From: Lewinellaceae bacterium
Lineage (GTDB): Bacteria > Bacteroidota > Bacteroidia > Chitinophagales > Saprospiraceae
Assembly: GCA_020636405.1 (NCBI GenBank)
Contig: JACJXW010000004.1
Span: 1,798,001-1,862,000 of the forward strand
DNA length: 64,000 nucleotides
Direction: 5' to 3'
The notes below the pieces were generated by a model. It saw only the letters and a program-made list of their open reading frames with translations. It searched no databases and had not been told where the DNA came from. Of the stretch, positions 17,034-24,943 are shown in pieces (position 1 is the first letter of the stretch; each line of letters opens with the position of its first letter). Made by a program: the position numbers and the translations under genes.

Positions 17034-19445
17034 TTATACGAACGTTCCGGGAAACCTTTCAGGATTGGTTTCCCGCATGATCTTGTACACTGCTTCGAAC
17101 ACATCCTCCGGATTGGGTTTACTGAAGTAATCGCCATCCGAGCCGTAAGGCGGCCGGTGTTCGTGGGCGGTGAGCGTGGCGGGGGCGGAGTCGAGGTAGC
17201 GGTAGCCGTCCTGCTTTTCCAGCACTTCATTCATCATGAAGGCGCTGGCGCCGCCCGGCACGTCCTCATCCATAAAGAGCACCCGGTTGGTTTTCTTCAG
17301 AGATTCCACAATACGGCCCTCCAGGTCGAAGGGCAACAAGGTCTGTACGTCGATCAGTTCTACGGAGACGCCCTGCCTCTTCAGCAGTTCGATGCCGGCC
17401 TGGGCGATGCGCACGCAGGAGCCATAGGTCACCAGTGTGATGTCGGAGCCTTCCTGCAGCACTTCCGGCACACCCAGAGGCACGGTGTATTCCCCGATGT
17501 TGTCAGGCATGGGTTCTTTGAGGCGGTAGCCGTTGAGGCATTCGACCACGAGCGCCGGATCGTCGGACTGCAGGAGGGTGTTGTACATGCCAGCTGCCTG
17601 CGTCATATTGCGGGGGACGCACACGTACATGCCCCGCAGCGCGTTGATGGCCATGCCCATGGGGGAGCCGGCATGCCAGATGCCTTCCAGGCGGTGCCCT
17701 CTGGTGCGGATAATGGCTGGAGCCTGCTGCTGGCCGTTGCTGCGGTAGCGCAGAGTGGCCAGGTCGTCCATCAGGGGTTGGAGGCCGTAGATGAGGTAGT
17801 CGAGGTATTGGATCTCAGCGATGGGGCGCAGGCCGCGCATCGCCATTCCAATGGCCTGTCCCATAATGGTGGCTTCCCGGATGCCCGTATCGAAGACCCG
17901 TTCTTCGCCGTACTTTTTCTGCATGCCGGCAAAACCCTGATTGACGTCGCCGATCTTGCCTACATCTTCGCCGAAGGCAAAGAGTTCAGGGTATCGCTCC
18001 AGCGCAAAATCAAAAAAGTTATTGAGGATCTCATAACCGTTCTTGAGGTTGGGAGTATCCGGGAACCGGGCAGGTATGGCCGGCACTTTCAGTGCGGAGC
18101 GTGGAGAGTTGCTGTACAGGTGCGTGTGGTAGCGCTGGCCGGAGGTTTGGTAAACGTTTTTGATCCAGGCAGCCAGTTCCTGTTCGGCCGGATGGCCGGA
18201 GCCCATGAGTTGATAATACATGCGGCGGGCGTTTTGCGCCAGCTCGCTGATGAGTGGAGAAGCAAGGGACTTCAGCTCCTTGCGGATGGCGTCTGTTGCT
18301 CCGTTATCAGACGAGATGCGGGAGTAAAGGTCCTGCAAAGATTTGAGCTTTTCCTTGACCGGGGCGTTGAATGCCTTCCATGCCCGGTCGCGGCATTGCT
18401 TGACATAAACCTTGGCCTCCCTGCTGATGGTATCCAGTTCTTCCCGGGTCGCTATACCTTCTTTGATCATCCACTGGCCCATGAGCAGGATGCAGTCTTT
18501 TTCCTGTTCCCATTTCAGGCGTTCTTTGGACTTGTAGCGTTCGTGAGAACCGGAGGTGGAATGTCCCTGAGGCTGAGTCACCTCCTGGATGTGCAATAAG
18601 GCAGGAGTATGAGAAGTGCGTACTTTTTCGATCGCTTCGGCGTATAATTTAACCAGGGTAGGGTAGTCCCATGCCTTGGCGGTATAGATCTCGATGCCGG
18701 ACTGTCCTTCCCCATCCACCTGGAAACCAGCCAGCGCCTCGGAAATGCTGCTTTTGGCAGTCTGGTATTCAATGGGTACGGAGATGCCGAACCCGTCGTC
18801 CCATACGGATATGGCCAGGGGTACCTGAAGTACGGCGGCAGCGTTCATTGTTTCCCAGAAGATCCCTTCAGAGGTGGAAGCGTCGCCGATGGTACAGAAG
18901 CACACTTCGTTGCCCTGATTGGAGAACTTTGATTCGCCGGCCAACACTTTACTTTCCCGGTATTTTTTGGAAGCCAGTGCAAGGCCCAGCGCCCGTGCCA
19001 TTTGGCCGGCAGTGCTGGAAATGTCGGAACTGATATTGTGGGCAGCCATGTGGTCGGCCCATTCGCCGTTTGGGCCGATGGTTGGGGTTGCAAAGTGGCT
19101 GTTCATCTGGCGGCCGCCGGAGAAGGGGTCATTCTCAGGGTCGGCATAGAGCTGAGCGAAGAAATCCTCAACGGAGGCTAGGCCCAGGGCGAAAAGGAAT
19201 GTCTGGTCGCGATAGTAGCCGCTGCGCCAATCCCCTTTTTTAAAAGCTCTGGCCATGGCAACCTGTGGGACTTCCTTGCCGTCGCCGATAATTCCGAATT
19301 TGGCTTTACCGGTCAATACCTCTTTACGGGCGAGCAAACTGGCTTCGCGGCTGATGCAGCAAATTTCAAAATCGCGTACAATAGAAGCCCGGGAGAGCTC
19401 GCTATCTGCATTAACCGGCTCATTCAAGGTCAGGTGGTCAAACAT
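17034..19445 (-). CDS. Fused alpha-beta 2-oxoacid dehydrogenase E1 (branched-chain/pyruvate type)
   Basis: 803 residues. The N-terminal half resembles E1 alpha, with the TPP-binding segment starting GDASTSEGIF (about 187-196) and the usual asparagines replaced by VWDDGFGISVP. A linker at about 370-470 leads to an E1 beta half with FGEDVGKIGDVNQGF, DTGIREATIMGQAIGMA and the C-terminal transketolase region (VTYGSCVRIAQAG, MDEDVPGGASAF). It decarboxylates a 2-oxoacid and transfers the acyl group to a lipoyl E2 encoded elsewhere. Such fusions are common in Bacteroidota. Its position next to mmsA suggests branched-chain oxoacids, but the substrate is unproven. Confidence 0.88.
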   Translation of the reverse strand: MFDHLTLNEPVNADSELSRASIVRDFEICCISREASLLARKEVLTGKAKFGIIGDGKEVPQVAMARAFKKGDWRSGYYRDQTFLFALGLASVEDFFAQLYADPENDPFSGGRQMNSHFATPTIGPNGEWADHMAAHNISSDISSTAGQMARALGLALASKKYRESKVLAGESKFSNQGNEVCFCTIGDASTSEGIFWETMNAAAVLQVPLAISVWDDGFGISVPIEYQTAKSSISEALAGFQVDGEGQSGIEIYTAKAWDYPTLVKLYAEAIEKVRTSHTPALLHIQEVTQPQGHSTSGSHERYKSKERLKWEQEKDCILLMGQWMIKEGIATREELDTISREAKVYVKQCRDRAWKAFNAPVKEKLKSLQDLYSRISSDNGATDAIRKELKSLASPLISELAQNARRMYYQLMGSGHPAEQELAAWIKNVYQTSGQRYHTHLYSNSPRSALKVPAIPARFPDTPNLKNGYEILNNFFDFALERYPELFAFGEDVGKIGDVNQGFAGMQKKYGEERVFDTGIREATIMGQAIGMAMRGLRPIAEIQYLDYLIYGLQPLMDDLATLRYRSNGQQQAPAIIRTRGHRLEGIWHAGSPMGMAINALRGMYVCVPRNMTQAAGMYNTLLQSDDPALVVECLNGYRLKEPMPDNIGEYTVPLGVPEVLQEGSDITLVTYGSCVRIAQAGIELLKRQGVSVELIDVQTLLPFDLEGRIVESLKKTNRVLFMDEDVPGGASAFMMNEVLEKQDGYRYLDSAPATLTAHEHRPPYGSDGDYFSKPNPEDVFEAVYKIMRETNPERFPGTFV

Positions 19446-19770
19446 AGGCTCTTCTGGTTAAATCTGGTTAATCTGGTAGGGTTTTCGCTCTTTTGCGAAA
19501 TAAAATTTCAATAGCCTTTTTAATGTCACTGCGAATATACGAAAAATTCTGTATAAACGAGAGTATAAGAATTACAATTCTGAGTGCTTAAATGTTCATT
19601 GTGAGACGATTGGAACAGGAGTGTGCCCAATGGCCCGGCATTAATTTGACAGAAGAGTGGCCAGATGGAAAGATCGTCGTCAACAAAGGGAAAAAACCGA
19701 ATAGGGTTTGGTTTAACATCTTATTAACCATTTCGCAAATACAAAACTTTTTTTTTGCCCCGGAGTGCAG
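19446..19770. other. Divergent spacer between the E1 and DUF1573 genes
   Basis: About 325 A+T-rich bases with no credible gene. The minus strand has CGAATATA-type sequence at 19532-19539, one base from a -7 element for the E1 gene, and a small TTTCGC/GCGAAA dyad near 19484-19501. The plus-strand promoter of the DUF1573 gene begins at the right end. Confidence 0.4.
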
Positions 19771-19778
19771 TATTTTTG
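19771..19778 (+). promoter_or_regulatory. Promoter -7 element TATTTTTG of the DUF1573 gene
   Basis: Exact match to TAnnTTTG. A T-rich stretch replaces a clear -33 TTG. Transcription would start near 19785, about 27 nt before the ATG at 19812. Confidence 0.45.
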
Positions 19779-19811
19779 TACCTACTTATTAAAATCAAAA
19801 AAAAAATCGTG

Positions 19812-20282
19812 ATGAAGAAAGTACTTTCAGCTTTGGCGATGCTGCTCCTCGTAGCTGCCGTCGGATATAGCCAGGATGATGTGGCCGCTGCTGCCCAGGC
19901 TGCCGAAAAAAAGGACGGCCCTGTAATGGCCTTCGAAACAGAAACGGTTGACTATGGCGTCATCGAGCAGGGAGCTGACCCCTACCGCGTCTTCAAGTTC
20001 ACGAACACCGGTAACGAACCCCTGATCATTACCAATGCCAAAGGAAGCTGCGGCTGTACCGTTCCGACCTACCCGAAAGAACCTATCGCTCCGGGTGAAT
20101 CCGGCGAGATCAAGGTGCGTTATGACACTAACCGCCTCGGTAAGTTCACCAAGCGCGTAACCCTGACGACCAACGCCGGCGACGATAAGGCCACGCTGAC
20201 CATTCAGGGCGAGGTTGTCGCTAAGCAGCCGGAACCAGAAGGGCTGCCCGCCAACGAAGGCAACATGTTCAACAATAACTAA
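19812..20282 (+). CDS. DUF1573 domain secreted protein
   Basis: 156 residues from the ATG at 19812; the reading frame begins upstream at 19755 but MKKVLSALAMLLLVAAVGYSQ is a clean signal peptide start. A single Ig-like DUF1573 domain spans about 40-140, with the signatures ETVDYGVIEQG, FKFTNTGNEPLIITNAKGSCGCT and IKVRYDTNRLGKF. Proteins of this type are abundant in Bacteroidota and are exported to the periplasm or surface. No specific function is established. It is monocistronic, with its own promoter and terminator. Confidence 0.92.
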   Translation: MKKVLSALAMLLLVAAVGYSQDDVAAAAQAAEKKDGPVMAFETETVDYGVIEQGADPYRVFKFTNTGNEPLIITNAKGSCGCTVPTYPKEPIAPGESGEIKVRYDTNRLGKFTKRVTLTTNAGDDKATLTIQGEVVAKQPEPEGLPANEGNMFNNN

Positions 20283-20347
20283 GCTCCTGTGTACTTCCAG
20301 GGGAAATATTATTTCTTCCCTGTGTTGTAACAGATCAGGTGCTGCTT

Positions 20348-20395
20348 CGAGGCCCTGGAAATCACCGTACGGTTTTCCAGGGCCTCGGTATTTTT
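20348..20395 (+). terminator. Strong rho-independent terminator after the DUF1573 gene
   Basis: A perfect 14-bp stem CGAGGCCCTGGAAA/TTTCCAGGGCCTCG is followed by GTATTTTT about 65 bases past the stop codon. Confidence 0.9.
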
Positions 20396-20463
20396 GGGTT
20401 TTTCCTTCAACCTTCCGGCCCTGGTTTTGTCTAAGTTGATATTGACGATGTGACAGGCAGGAA

Positions 20464-20540
20464 ATAAAAAACCCTTGCTCACAAGAAGCAAGGGCCTCTA
20501 ACCCAAACAAATAAACACAAAAACTACTTTTTAAGATTCT
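20464..20540 (-). ncRNA. Candidate small RNA of about 75 nt
   Basis: On the minus strand a consensus promoter (20544-20574) is followed within about 75 nt by a terminator hairpin, CCCTTGC/GCAAGGG (20472-20494), with TTTTTT directly after. No gene on the minus strand lies between them, and the transcript is U- and G-rich upstream of the hairpin. It contains no convincing open reading frame. No known RNA family was recognised. Confidence 0.5.
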
Positions 20541-20543
20541 ATA

Positions 20544-20574
20544 CAAACATAGTGTGTTTTCTAATAAAAGACAA
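20544..20574 (-). promoter_or_regulatory. Consensus promoter of the candidate small RNA
   Basis: Minus strand TTG (20574-20572), 20 bases, then TATGTTTG (20551-20544): both elements and the spacing fit the Bacteroidota housekeeping promoter. It faces away from yaaA into an otherwise gene-free spacer. Confidence 0.6.
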
Positions 20575-20592
20575 CTGATTCTTCAAATTTTT

Positions 20593-20765
20593 TTTGTGAC
20601 ATAATTTACGTGTATATTCCTGCTAGAGTGCTTGAAAAACATGGTTTTTTGGCAGATTTGTGTGACAAGTTTACCGGGCAAATAATTGGTTTGAGATGGT
20701 CACAATCAGGAAAAAAGGATAAATTATTGCTGTTTGATGTGCAGTTTCTAAAATTTGTGACATAA
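20593..20765. repeat. Two direct copies of TTTGTGACATAAT upstream of yaaA
   Basis: The 13-mer occurs at 20593-20605 and 20753-20765, 160 bases apart, with a weaker relative TTTGTGTGACAAG between them near 20657. The second copy ends 14 bases before the yaaA ATG. They could be binding sites for a regulator of yaaA; the surrounding sequence is A+T-rich and has no gene. Confidence 0.4.
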
Positions 20766-20779
20766 TAAATATACTTTTC

Positions 20780-21541
20780 ATGATCCTGTTGCTTTCTCCT
20801 TCTAAAACATTGGATTTCTCAGAGCCGGAGTGGGCTATTCACTCTCAACCGCGAATGCTGGGAAAGAGCGAATTCCTGGTTAATGTTCTCCGGGAAAAGA
20901 CCGAAGAAGAATTGAAAAAATTGATGAAAATCAGTGACAGCCTTGCAGTGGTCAATGCAGAGCGGTATCAGGATTTCGAACTGCCCTTCGGCCTGGACAA
21001 TGCCAAACAGGCCCTGCTCGCTTTTAAAGGGGATGTTTACCAGGGGTTGGATGCGGAATCCCTCGGCAAGGAAGACCTTGAATTTGCTCAGTCACATCTT
21101 CGAATCCTTTCCGGGCTGTACGGATTGTTGAGGCCCCTTGACCTGATGCAGCCTTACCGGCTGGAAATGGGTACCCGCCTGCGGGCCGGAACCACCAAAG
21201 GGCTGTACGATTTCTGGGGCGATGAGATCACTCACCTGATCAATCAGGACCTGGAATCTACCGGAGGCAAATCTGTGGTGAACCTGGCGTCCCGGGAATA
21301 CTTTTCCGCCGTCAAACCTGCAATCCTCAAAGGGCGGTTGTTCCATATTCATTTCAAAGAAAAACGTAATGGAGCATACAAGGTCATTGCACTCTTTGCC
21401 AAAAAAGCACGGGGCGCTATGGCGAGTTATGTTATACGCAACCGCATTGAAGTCCCGGAGATGCTCAAGGGCTTCGATTGGGAGGGGTATGCCTTCAATG
21501 AAGCGCTTTCCTCGGAATATGAGTTCACTTTTACCCGCTGA
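20780..21541 (+). CDS. yaaA: Peroxide stress protein YaaA (UPF0246)
   Basis: 253 residues, the usual length. It begins MILLLSPSKTLDF, the family's N-terminal signature, and has FKGDVYQGLDAESL, LSGLYGLLRPLDLMQPYRLEMG (about 108-129), NLASREYFSAV and a C-terminal FDWEGYAFNEALSS. YaaA limits free iron and damage during hydrogen peroxide stress and binds DNA. It appears to be transcribed alone, from a long A+T-rich upstream region with two direct repeats. Confidence 0.95.
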   Translation: MILLLSPSKTLDFSEPEWAIHSQPRMLGKSEFLVNVLREKTEEELKKLMKISDSLAVVNAERYQDFELPFGLDNAKQALLAFKGDVYQGLDAESLGKEDLEFAQSHLRILSGLYGLLRPLDLMQPYRLEMGTRLRAGTTKGLYDFWGDEITHLINQDLESTGGKSVVNLASREYFSAVKPAILKGRLFHIHFKEKRNGAYKVIALFAKKARGAMASYVIRNRIEVPEMLKGFDWEGYAFNEALSSEYEFTFTR

Positions 21542-21628
21542 TGGAAGAGAATATTATTTTTCATACTTTTAATACTTTTAACCGATTGCGGAGGATTGCC
21601 CCCTGCCGAAAACCACATTCGTAACAAT

Positions 21629-24061
21629 ATGCGGATCGCAAAGTTTTTAGCTGCTCTTGCGCTGGCTGCTGCACTAGCAGTGATCGTTAATACGCACCAG
21701 CCGTTCGGGTCTCAGCTGCCTGCTCTTGGCCCTTTGTTCAGCCCTTTTACCGGCTTCTGGCAAAATGCAGAGCCAGTAGCCACAGACGGGGCCTGGACGC
21801 CGTCCTTTTCTGCCCTGGAAGCGCCGGTACGGGTCGTTTTTGACGAACGCATGGTGCCTCATATTTTTGCGGAAAACCTAAGTGATGCTGCTTTTATCCA
21901 GGGGTATATTACCGCCAGAGACCGCCTGTGGCAGATGGATTTTATCTCTCGGGCGGCCGTGGGGCGCATTTCTGAACTGATCGGGGAGCGGGCGTTGGAA
22001 TACGACCGCCGCCAACGCAGGAAAGGGATGTTGGTCGCAGCCGAGAATGCCCTGAAGGGCTGGAGCCGTTCTTCCGAAGAACTGGCCTTACTGCAGGCTT
22101 ATTCGGATGGCGTAAATGCTTTTACCGCCAGCCTTCGTCCTGCCGATTATCCGCTGGAATTCAAACTGATGGGTTATGCTCCCGAGCCCTGGGAACCCCT
22201 GAAATGCGCTATTTTCTTCAAATACATGGCCGAAAGCCTGTGCTCCAGAAATGACGACATTCCTGCCTCCAATACCTATGAACTGCTGGGAGCGGAGCTT
22301 TTCGAAGAGCTGTTCCCCGAATACAATCCTAAACAATCGCCGGTCATTCCCGAATCGGTGGCCTGGAACTTCGAAAAAATGCCGCTGGAACACCAAACAG
22401 CAGCCCCGGAGCCCGAAATGATGAGCGAACTGATCCGCCATAAACAACTACCCCAGCCGCCGGATGGTATTGGCAGTAACAACTGGGCGGTAGCCGGGAG
22501 CAAAACGGCATCGGGGTATCCCATTCTTTGTAATGACCCACACCTCGGCCTGCGGTTGCCGGCCATCTGGTACGAGGTGCAATTGTCCGTCCCCGGTATC
22601 AACGCCTATGGTGTTTCCCTTCCCGGGATCCCGGGTATCATCATCGGCTTTAACGAAAATATAGCGTGGGGCGTGACCAATGTAGGACACGATGTGTTGG
22701 ACTGGTACAAGGTAAAATGGGCAGATGAGGAGAAAAACACCTACTACTACGGAGGACAAACCGAAACGGTGGGCCGCCTGGTGGAAGTGATCAAAGTTCG
22801 CGGCAGAGAAAAGCCGGTGCTGGATACCGTCAAGTACACCGTTTGGGGCCCGGTGGTCTATGAAGATGACAGCCTGCACCAGGATATGGCCATGCATTGG
22901 CTCGCCCTCGATGTTCCTGCTCCCAAACCATTTTATGAGATCGGTACTTTCCTGCGGCTGATGAAAGGGCAGGGTTATGAAGATTATGCCGCTGCCCTGC
23001 GGTCCTATGAAAGCCCGGCACAGAATTTCGCTTTTGCCGGGAAATCCGGCGATATCGCCATTACCGTGAATGGCAACCTGCCGCTGAAGCGGTCAGAGCA
23101 GGGGCGTTTCGTTCAGGACGGCAGTGATCCGGAAAATGGTTGGTATGGGTTTATTCCCCGCGATCAGATCCCCCAGGTCCGCAATCCGGAACGGGGCTTC
23201 GTTTCTTCCGCCAACCAAAACTCTACCGGGCCCGGTTATCCCTACTATTACAATGGAAGGTTTGACAATTATCGCGGGCGGTATATCAACCGCCGGCTCG
23301 AAGAGATGGATAGCATCACAGTGGAGGATATGATGGCCCTGCAACTGGACAATTACAGCATTCTGGCGGAGGAAGGAGTGCCCATACTGCTTGCTTTGCT
23401 GGACTCTGCGAACTCACCTCTGGGCAACCACCCTGATGTACAGGCGCTGCGTCAATGGGATTTTCGGTTCGAAAAGGATGCAAAGGCTCCCGTGCTCTTT
23501 GACCGTTGGCTCAAAGAGGCGCGGCGCTCCGCTTTCGACGAGCTGTATACCCTCGAGGATTCCGTGGAAGTCATCATTCCCGAACCCTGGCTCCTCCTGA
23601 GCCTGATGGGCGGCCAACCAGGCCATGCGATCTTCGATATGCAGGGAACCACCATCAGGGAAACTGCCGCCGATGTTGTGCGGCTTGCCCTGGAAAAAGT
23701 AATGGAAGAGGAGTCGCCTCAGGATTGGAGCACCTACAAAAATACTCAGATCGGCCATCTGGCGCGGATCGGAGCCTTTTCGAGTGGCCCGATCGATGTG
23801 GGTGGTTTCGGGGACGCCCCCAACGCCATCAAAGAAGACCACGGGCCGTCCTGGCGAATGGTGGTGGCACTGGGCGAACCGGTGCAGGCTTTTGGGGTTT
23901 ATCCGGGCGGCCAGTCGGGAAACCCCGGCAGCCCCTATTATCAAAGTATGATAGAGCAGTGGACGGAAGGCCGGTATAACCCCCTCTTTCTGATGAAAGG
24001 GCCGGGCGACCGCAGCCACCCCGTGCGCTATATGGCGGTCTTTGAATCAGGGAATCGATGA
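21629..24061 (+). CDS. Penicillin acylase family N-terminal-nucleophile hydrolase
   Basis: 810 residues from the ATG at 21629, which gives a good signal anchor MRIAKFLAALALAAALAVIV; the frame is open to a TTG at 21596. The alpha region has VRVVFDERMVPHIFAENL and YITARDRLWQMDFISR. The autocatalytic cleavage site is GSNNWAV, with Ser283 as N-terminal nucleophile of the beta chain, followed by NDPHLGLRLPAIWYEVQL. Family members hydrolyse amides such as beta-lactams, acyl-homoserine lactones or peptides in the periplasm. The substrate here is unknown. The gene lies 87 bases after yaaA. Confidence 0.92.
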   Translation: MRIAKFLAALALAAALAVIVNTHQPFGSQLPALGPLFSPFTGFWQNAEPVATDGAWTPSFSALEAPVRVVFDERMVPHIFAENLSDAAFIQGYITARDRLWQMDFISRAAVGRISELIGERALEYDRRQRRKGMLVAAENALKGWSRSSEELALLQAYSDGVNAFTASLRPADYPLEFKLMGYAPEPWEPLKCAIFFKYMAESLCSRNDDIPASNTYELLGAELFEELFPEYNPKQSPVIPESVAWNFEKMPLEHQTAAPEPEMMSELIRHKQLPQPPDGIGSNNWAVAGSKTASGYPILCNDPHLGLRLPAIWYEVQLSVPGINAYGVSLPGIPGIIIGFNENIAWGVTNVGHDVLDWYKVKWADEEKNTYYYGGQTETVGRLVEVIKVRGREKPVLDTVKYTVWGPVVYEDDSLHQDMAMHWLALDVPAPKPFYEIGTFLRLMKGQGYEDYAAALRSYESPAQNFAFAGKSGDIAITVNGNLPLKRSEQGRFVQDGSDPENGWYGFIPRDQIPQVRNPERGFVSSANQNSTGPGYPYYYNGRFDNYRGRYINRRLEEMDSITVEDMMALQLDNYSILAEEGVPILLALLDSANSPLGNHPDVQALRQWDFRFEKDAKAPVLFDRWLKEARRSAFDELYTLEDSVEVIIPEPWLLLSLMGGQPGHAIFDMQGTTIRETAADVVRLALEKVMEEESPQDWSTYKNTQIGHLARIGAFSSGPIDVGGFGDAPNAIKEDHGPSWRMVVALGEPVQAFGVYPGGQSGNPGSPYYQSMIEQWTEGRYNPLFLMKGPGDRSHPVRYMAVFESGNR

Positions 24062-24087
24062 TCAGGAGTGAATAAATCCAGCAATCC

Positions 24088-24459
24088 ATGAAAATCACTA
24101 TTTACATTCTATTACTGATCCTCATTGGAGGTATCCTGCAAAACTTTCTACCCTGGTGGGCACTGCCCCTTGCCGCCTTCCTGTTGGCTTTGGGTTTTCG
24201 CCTTCAGCCCTGGCAGGCCTTTCTGGCGGGCTTCCTGGGGGCCGCTCTGTTATGGGGAGGATATGCTGCTTATCTCAACGTACTGAATGAAGGTATTCTG
24301 GCGGCCCGAATGGGAGGGTTGTTCGGTGGCCTGGGGGCGAATGCCATGGTAGCGCTGACCGCTTTTTTCGGCGGCCTTTTTGGCGGGTTGGGCGCCTGGA
24401 CGGGAAGCCTGGCGAGACAGGCCTTCTTTTCGTCGGATAAACTTGCTCCTCAGCCTTGA
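24088..24459 (+). CDS. Small hydrophobic membrane protein of unknown function
   Basis: 123 residues with three to four predicted membrane helices and glycine-rich repeats (GGLFGGLGAN, FFGGLFGGLGAW) in the C-terminal half. It starts 26 bases after the penicillin acylase stop and is probably cotranscribed. No family is recognised. The composition and reading frame look real. Confidence 0.65.
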   Translation: MKITIYILLLILIGGILQNFLPWWALPLAAFLLALGFRLQPWQAFLAGFLGAALLWGGYAAYLNVLNEGILAARMGGLFGGLGANAMVALTAFFGGLFGGLGAWTGSLARQAFFSSDKLAPQP

Positions 24460-24544
24460 TCCATATAGATTGCCGAACCATCGACAAACAGCTTTTGTCC
24501 AGGCTGTATTCTGCCCGGGCTAAAGTTTTCAAAATTGCCTGTCC

Positions 24545-24904
24545 ATGTTCAATTACAAATACCATGCTGGCCGCCGCCGCTTCCGCGGAAAGAAAGGCTT
24601 TTACCGCCGGTTAGTCTTTTATATGATCCTGGCCATATTCCTGATGGTGGTCAATCTCTTCACCTTTTCCGGCACCTTGTGGTTCCCCTGGGCCCTGATG
24701 GGGCTGGGAATCGACCTGTTGGTGAAGTACTTCCAGGTTTTCGGGTTTCCAGGCGCCGGGCCTACCGACGAGGACTGGGAAGCCCGCGAAATGGAACGCG
24801 AAATGCGGAGCCTCGGGCCCGGGCGGCCTGAAGAAGATGAACTTGAACTGCGGGAACTGGAACGGCCCAAACGCCAGAACTGGAGCGAGGATGAACTGGT
24901 ATGA
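24545..24904 (+). CDS. 2TM domain protein
   Basis: 119 residues: a basic N-terminus, two close membrane helices at about 24-44 and 48-65 (YRRLVFYMILAIFLMVVNLF, WALMGLGIDLLVKYF), then a highly charged tail rich in Glu and Arg. The pattern F..H..Y..VN...TP/G..W..W...GWGIGL is that of the 2TM domain family, found alone or fused to histidine kinases in Bacteroidota. Function is unknown; it may sense or associate with membrane partners. It converges with the UbiD-like gene. Confidence 0.65.
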   Translation: MFNYKYHAGRRRFRGKKGFYRRLVFYMILAIFLMVVNLFTFSGTLWFPWALMGLGIDLLVKYFQVFGFPGAGPTDEDWEAREMEREMRSLGPGRPEEDELELRELERPKRQNWSEDELV

Positions 24905-24943
24905 ATAGCGTAATTCCAGATCTTTGAGATCAGAAAAAACAGC

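Noticed and set aside
17157..18599. Long plus-strand frame opposite the E1 gene (480 codons)
   Set aside because: Shadow frame. The minus strand encodes a clear E1 dehydrogenase across the same bases.
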